Source: an uncultured Selenomonadaceae bacterium
GTDB lineage: Bacteria; Bacillota; Negativicutes; Selenomonadales; Selenomonadaceae
Direction of reading: 5' to 3'
DNA: 7,702 bases
NCBI GenBank assembly: GCA_905236325.1
Contig: CAJOPJ010000228.1
Location: forward strand, 1-7,702
Both the position numbers and the translations under genes were made by a program. Under the pieces are notes generated by a model. That model was not told where the DNA came from. It did no database searches and saw only the letters and a program-made list of their open reading frames with translations. Shown here piece by piece: positions 6,520 to 7,702 of this stretch (positions within the stretch are counted from its first letter, which is position 1; each line of letters opens with the position of its first letter).

Positions 6520-7407
6520 TTAAACTTTTTCATTAACATTATTTCCGAAAAGCCCCGAAGGCTTAATCAACAAAACCAAAATCAAAATTGCAAAAGCCGC
6601 AGCATCTCTGAAAGTCGAAGAAATAAAACCTGAAACCAAAGCCTCAATAACGCCTAAAATAATTCCGCCGACAACTGCGCCGGGCAAAATTCCAATTCCG
6701 CCCAAAACTGCCGCAACAAAAGCCTTTAAGCCGGGCATAATTCCCATAAGCGGATCAATCGTGTTGTAATAAACGCCAACCAAAACTCCTGCAGCCGCCG
6801 CCAGTGCTGAACCAATGCAAAATGTCATTGAAATAACTCTGTCAGAATCAATTCCCATAAGCTGAGCAGTTTCAGTATCAAAACTTGCCGCGCGCATTGC
6901 CTTGCCAAGTTTTGTTTTTTGTACAATGTAAGTCAAAAGTGCCATTAAAACAATCGTGATTCCAAAAATCAAAAGCTGCTGACCATTCACAACAAAACCT
7001 GCTACATTGAATGAAATGCTGGGCAAAACATTTGGAAAAGTGCGCGGCGTTGGCGTAACAAAATACATGCTGGTGTATTCAAGAAAAAATGACACGCCGA
7101 TTGCAGTTATTAAAATTGAAATGCGCGGCGCATGTCGAAGTGGCTTATAAGCTAATTTTTCAACCAACATACCAAGACAAGCAGTCACTGCCATTGAAAT
7201 TAAAAGCGCAGGCAAAATTGGCAGGTTGCCAAAAGTCACCGCAAAAAATCCAAGATACGCGCCGACCATATAAATATCGCCGTGCGCAAAATTTATCAGC
7301 TTGATAATGCCATAAATCATTGTGTAACCAAGCGCAATTAATGCATAAATACTGCCAAGACTCACGCCGTTAATCAGCTGCTGAATAAATTGGTGGATAA
7401 AGTCCAT
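6520..7407 (-). CDS. livH: Branched-chain amino acid ABC transporter permease LivH
   Basis: LivH is one of two inner-membrane permeases of the high-affinity Leu/Ile/Val-type ABC importer, working with LivM, ATPases LivG and LivF and a periplasmic binding protein. The 295-residue length and multi-helix hydrophobic profile fit. The N-terminus carries the hallmark NGVSLGSIYALIALGYTM and IKLINFAHGDIYMVGAY. The cytoplasmic ATPase-contact loop region includes GKAMRAASFDTETAQLMGID, and GLKAFVAAVLGGIGILPGA follows. Some family members carry amides or urea, so the substrate is uncertain. AGGAG lies 12 nt before the ATG, a long gap. It is the last gene before a terminator, and no livM, livG or livF follows it, unlike the usual order. 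The upstream neighbour is the end of citC, 53 bp away. Confidence 0.94.
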   Translation of the reverse strand: MDFIHQFIQQLINGVSLGSIYALIALGYTMIYGIIKLINFAHGDIYMVGAYLGFFAVTFGNLPILPALLISMAVTACLGMLVEKLAYKPLRHAPRISILITAIGVSFFLEYTSMYFVTPTPRTFPNVLPSISFNVAGFVVNGQQLLIFGITIVLMALLTYIVQKTKLGKAMRAASFDTETAQLMGIDSDRVISMTFCIGSALAAAAGVLVGVYYNTIDPLMGIMPGLKAFVAAVLGGIGILPGAVVGGIILGVIEALVSGFISSTFRDAAAFAILILVLLIKPSGLFGNNVNEKV

Positions 7408-7419
7408 AAAAATTTATCA

Positions 7420-7424
7420 CTCCT
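7420..7424 (-). promoter_or_regulatory. Widely spaced ribosome binding site of livH
   Basis: The minus strand reads AGGAG followed by 12 nt before the ATG at 7407. This spacing is longer than the 5-9 nt seen for the other genes in the window. No other in-frame start fits better, and the LivH N-terminus is intact. Confidence 0.6.
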
Positions 7425-7460
7425 AAAAAATATCTTTCAGTTGTTAATTCTGCCAAAAAT

Positions 7461-7702
7461 TTAATTAACCTGCCGAAATTTTTTTTGCAGAAAATTCAGC
7501 GTCGATTTCGGCACTAGTTTTTTAATTTTATCAAAATCGCCAACTTTCAATGCGGCGCGAACTTTTTTTGCGCTGATAACTTCGCCGGAAATTTCTCGGC
7601 GCGGAATTTCACAAACTTCAATGCCATATCGCGGCAAAATTTTTTTCATTGTCGCGTTGTAGGAATTTGTAACTGTGTCTTCAGGTTCTTGCCCAACAAA
7701 TC
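7461..7702 (-). CDS. citC: Citrate lyase ligase CitC, C-terminal part only
   Basis: The reading frame is open from the right edge to a TAA at 7461 and shows the last 79 or so residues of a [citrate (pro-3S)-lyase] ligase. This enzyme uses ATP and acetate to acetylate the prosthetic group on the CitD acyl carrier protein, switching citrate lyase on. The seen pattern is FVGQEP, VTNSYNATM, KILPRYGIEVCEIPRRE, GEVISAKKVRAALKVGDF and KIKKLVPKST. It matches the family's C-terminus (VT..YN..M..LP..GI...EIPR......ISA..VR). The nucleotide-binding core and any N-terminal acetyltransferase-like domain lie outside the window. The internal ATG at 7649 is not the real start. A related cytidylyltransferase-fold protein is possible but less likely. 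Confidence 0.82.
   Translation of the reverse strand, partial: FVGQEPEDTVTNSYNATMKKILPRYGIEVCEIPRREISGEVISAKKVRAALKVGDFDKIKKLVPKSTLNFLQKKFRQVN

Noticed and set aside
7427..7456. A promoter for livH (TTGGCA and TATTTT, 18 bp apart, minus strand)
   Set aside because: Transcription would begin at about 7420, on or past the AGGAG ribosome binding site, leaving the message without it. Read-through from citC is more likely.
7448..7492. Inverted repeat TTCTGC / GCAGAA at the citC end
   Set aside because: The six-base arms are separated by 33 bp and partly lie in coding sequence; this is expected by chance in such DNA.
1..7702. A defence island, CRISPR, mobile element or RNA gene as the hidden system
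   Set aside because: No direct-repeat array, transposase, integrase, nuclease, tRNA or riboswitch-like fold was seen. All substantial reading frames belong to known metabolic, transport or chemotaxis families, with only short intergenic gaps.

Overview
The window is low-GC, gene-dense bacterial DNA with strong AGGAGG-type ribosome binding sites. It holds a galactose/ribose-type binding lipoprotein, a chemoreceptor, a FliB-family methylase, the end of a citrate lyase ligase and a branched-chain amino acid permease. This mix suggests an anaerobic, probably motile Firmicute. The Negativicutes (Selenomonas relatives) are my best guess, but that is inference from gene content and style, not from a marker gene.

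Layout. (1) Positions 1-1823, minus strand: a periplasmic-binding-protein lipoprotein is followed at once by a methyl-accepting chemotaxis protein that runs off the left edge. The receptor's Shine-Dalgarno overlaps the lipoprotein's stop codon, so the two are almost certainly co-translated. (2) Positions 1824-1942: a 119-bp divergent promoter region with a good candidate promoter for the lipoprotein and a perfect 14-bp palindrome just before galU. (3) Positions 1943-6418, plus strand: a tight four-gene run of galU (UDP-glucose synthesis), a glycerate kinase, a FliB-family lysine-N-methylase and a PatB/MalY-type C-S lyase. Gaps run from an 8-bp overlap to about 20 bp. (4) Positions 6419-6519: a convergent intergenic region with a terminator hairpin that can work in both directions. 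(5) Positions 6520-7702, minus strand: livH, last in its transcription unit, preceded by the 3' end of citC, whose 5' part lies beyond the right edge.

How the genes may work together. The lipoprotein and chemoreceptor look like a dedicated sugar-sensing pair, because no transporter ATPase or permease gene sits between or directly beside them. The galU run mixes sugar-nucleotide synthesis, glycerate use, a predicted protein methylase and sulfur amino-acid cleavage; co-transcription is well supported but a shared pathway is not. livH lacks its usual partners livM, livG and livF on its downstream side. I see no mobile element, CRISPR array, tRNA or rRNA, and every gene falls in a known family. 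The novelty here lies in gene arrangement rather than in a new system.
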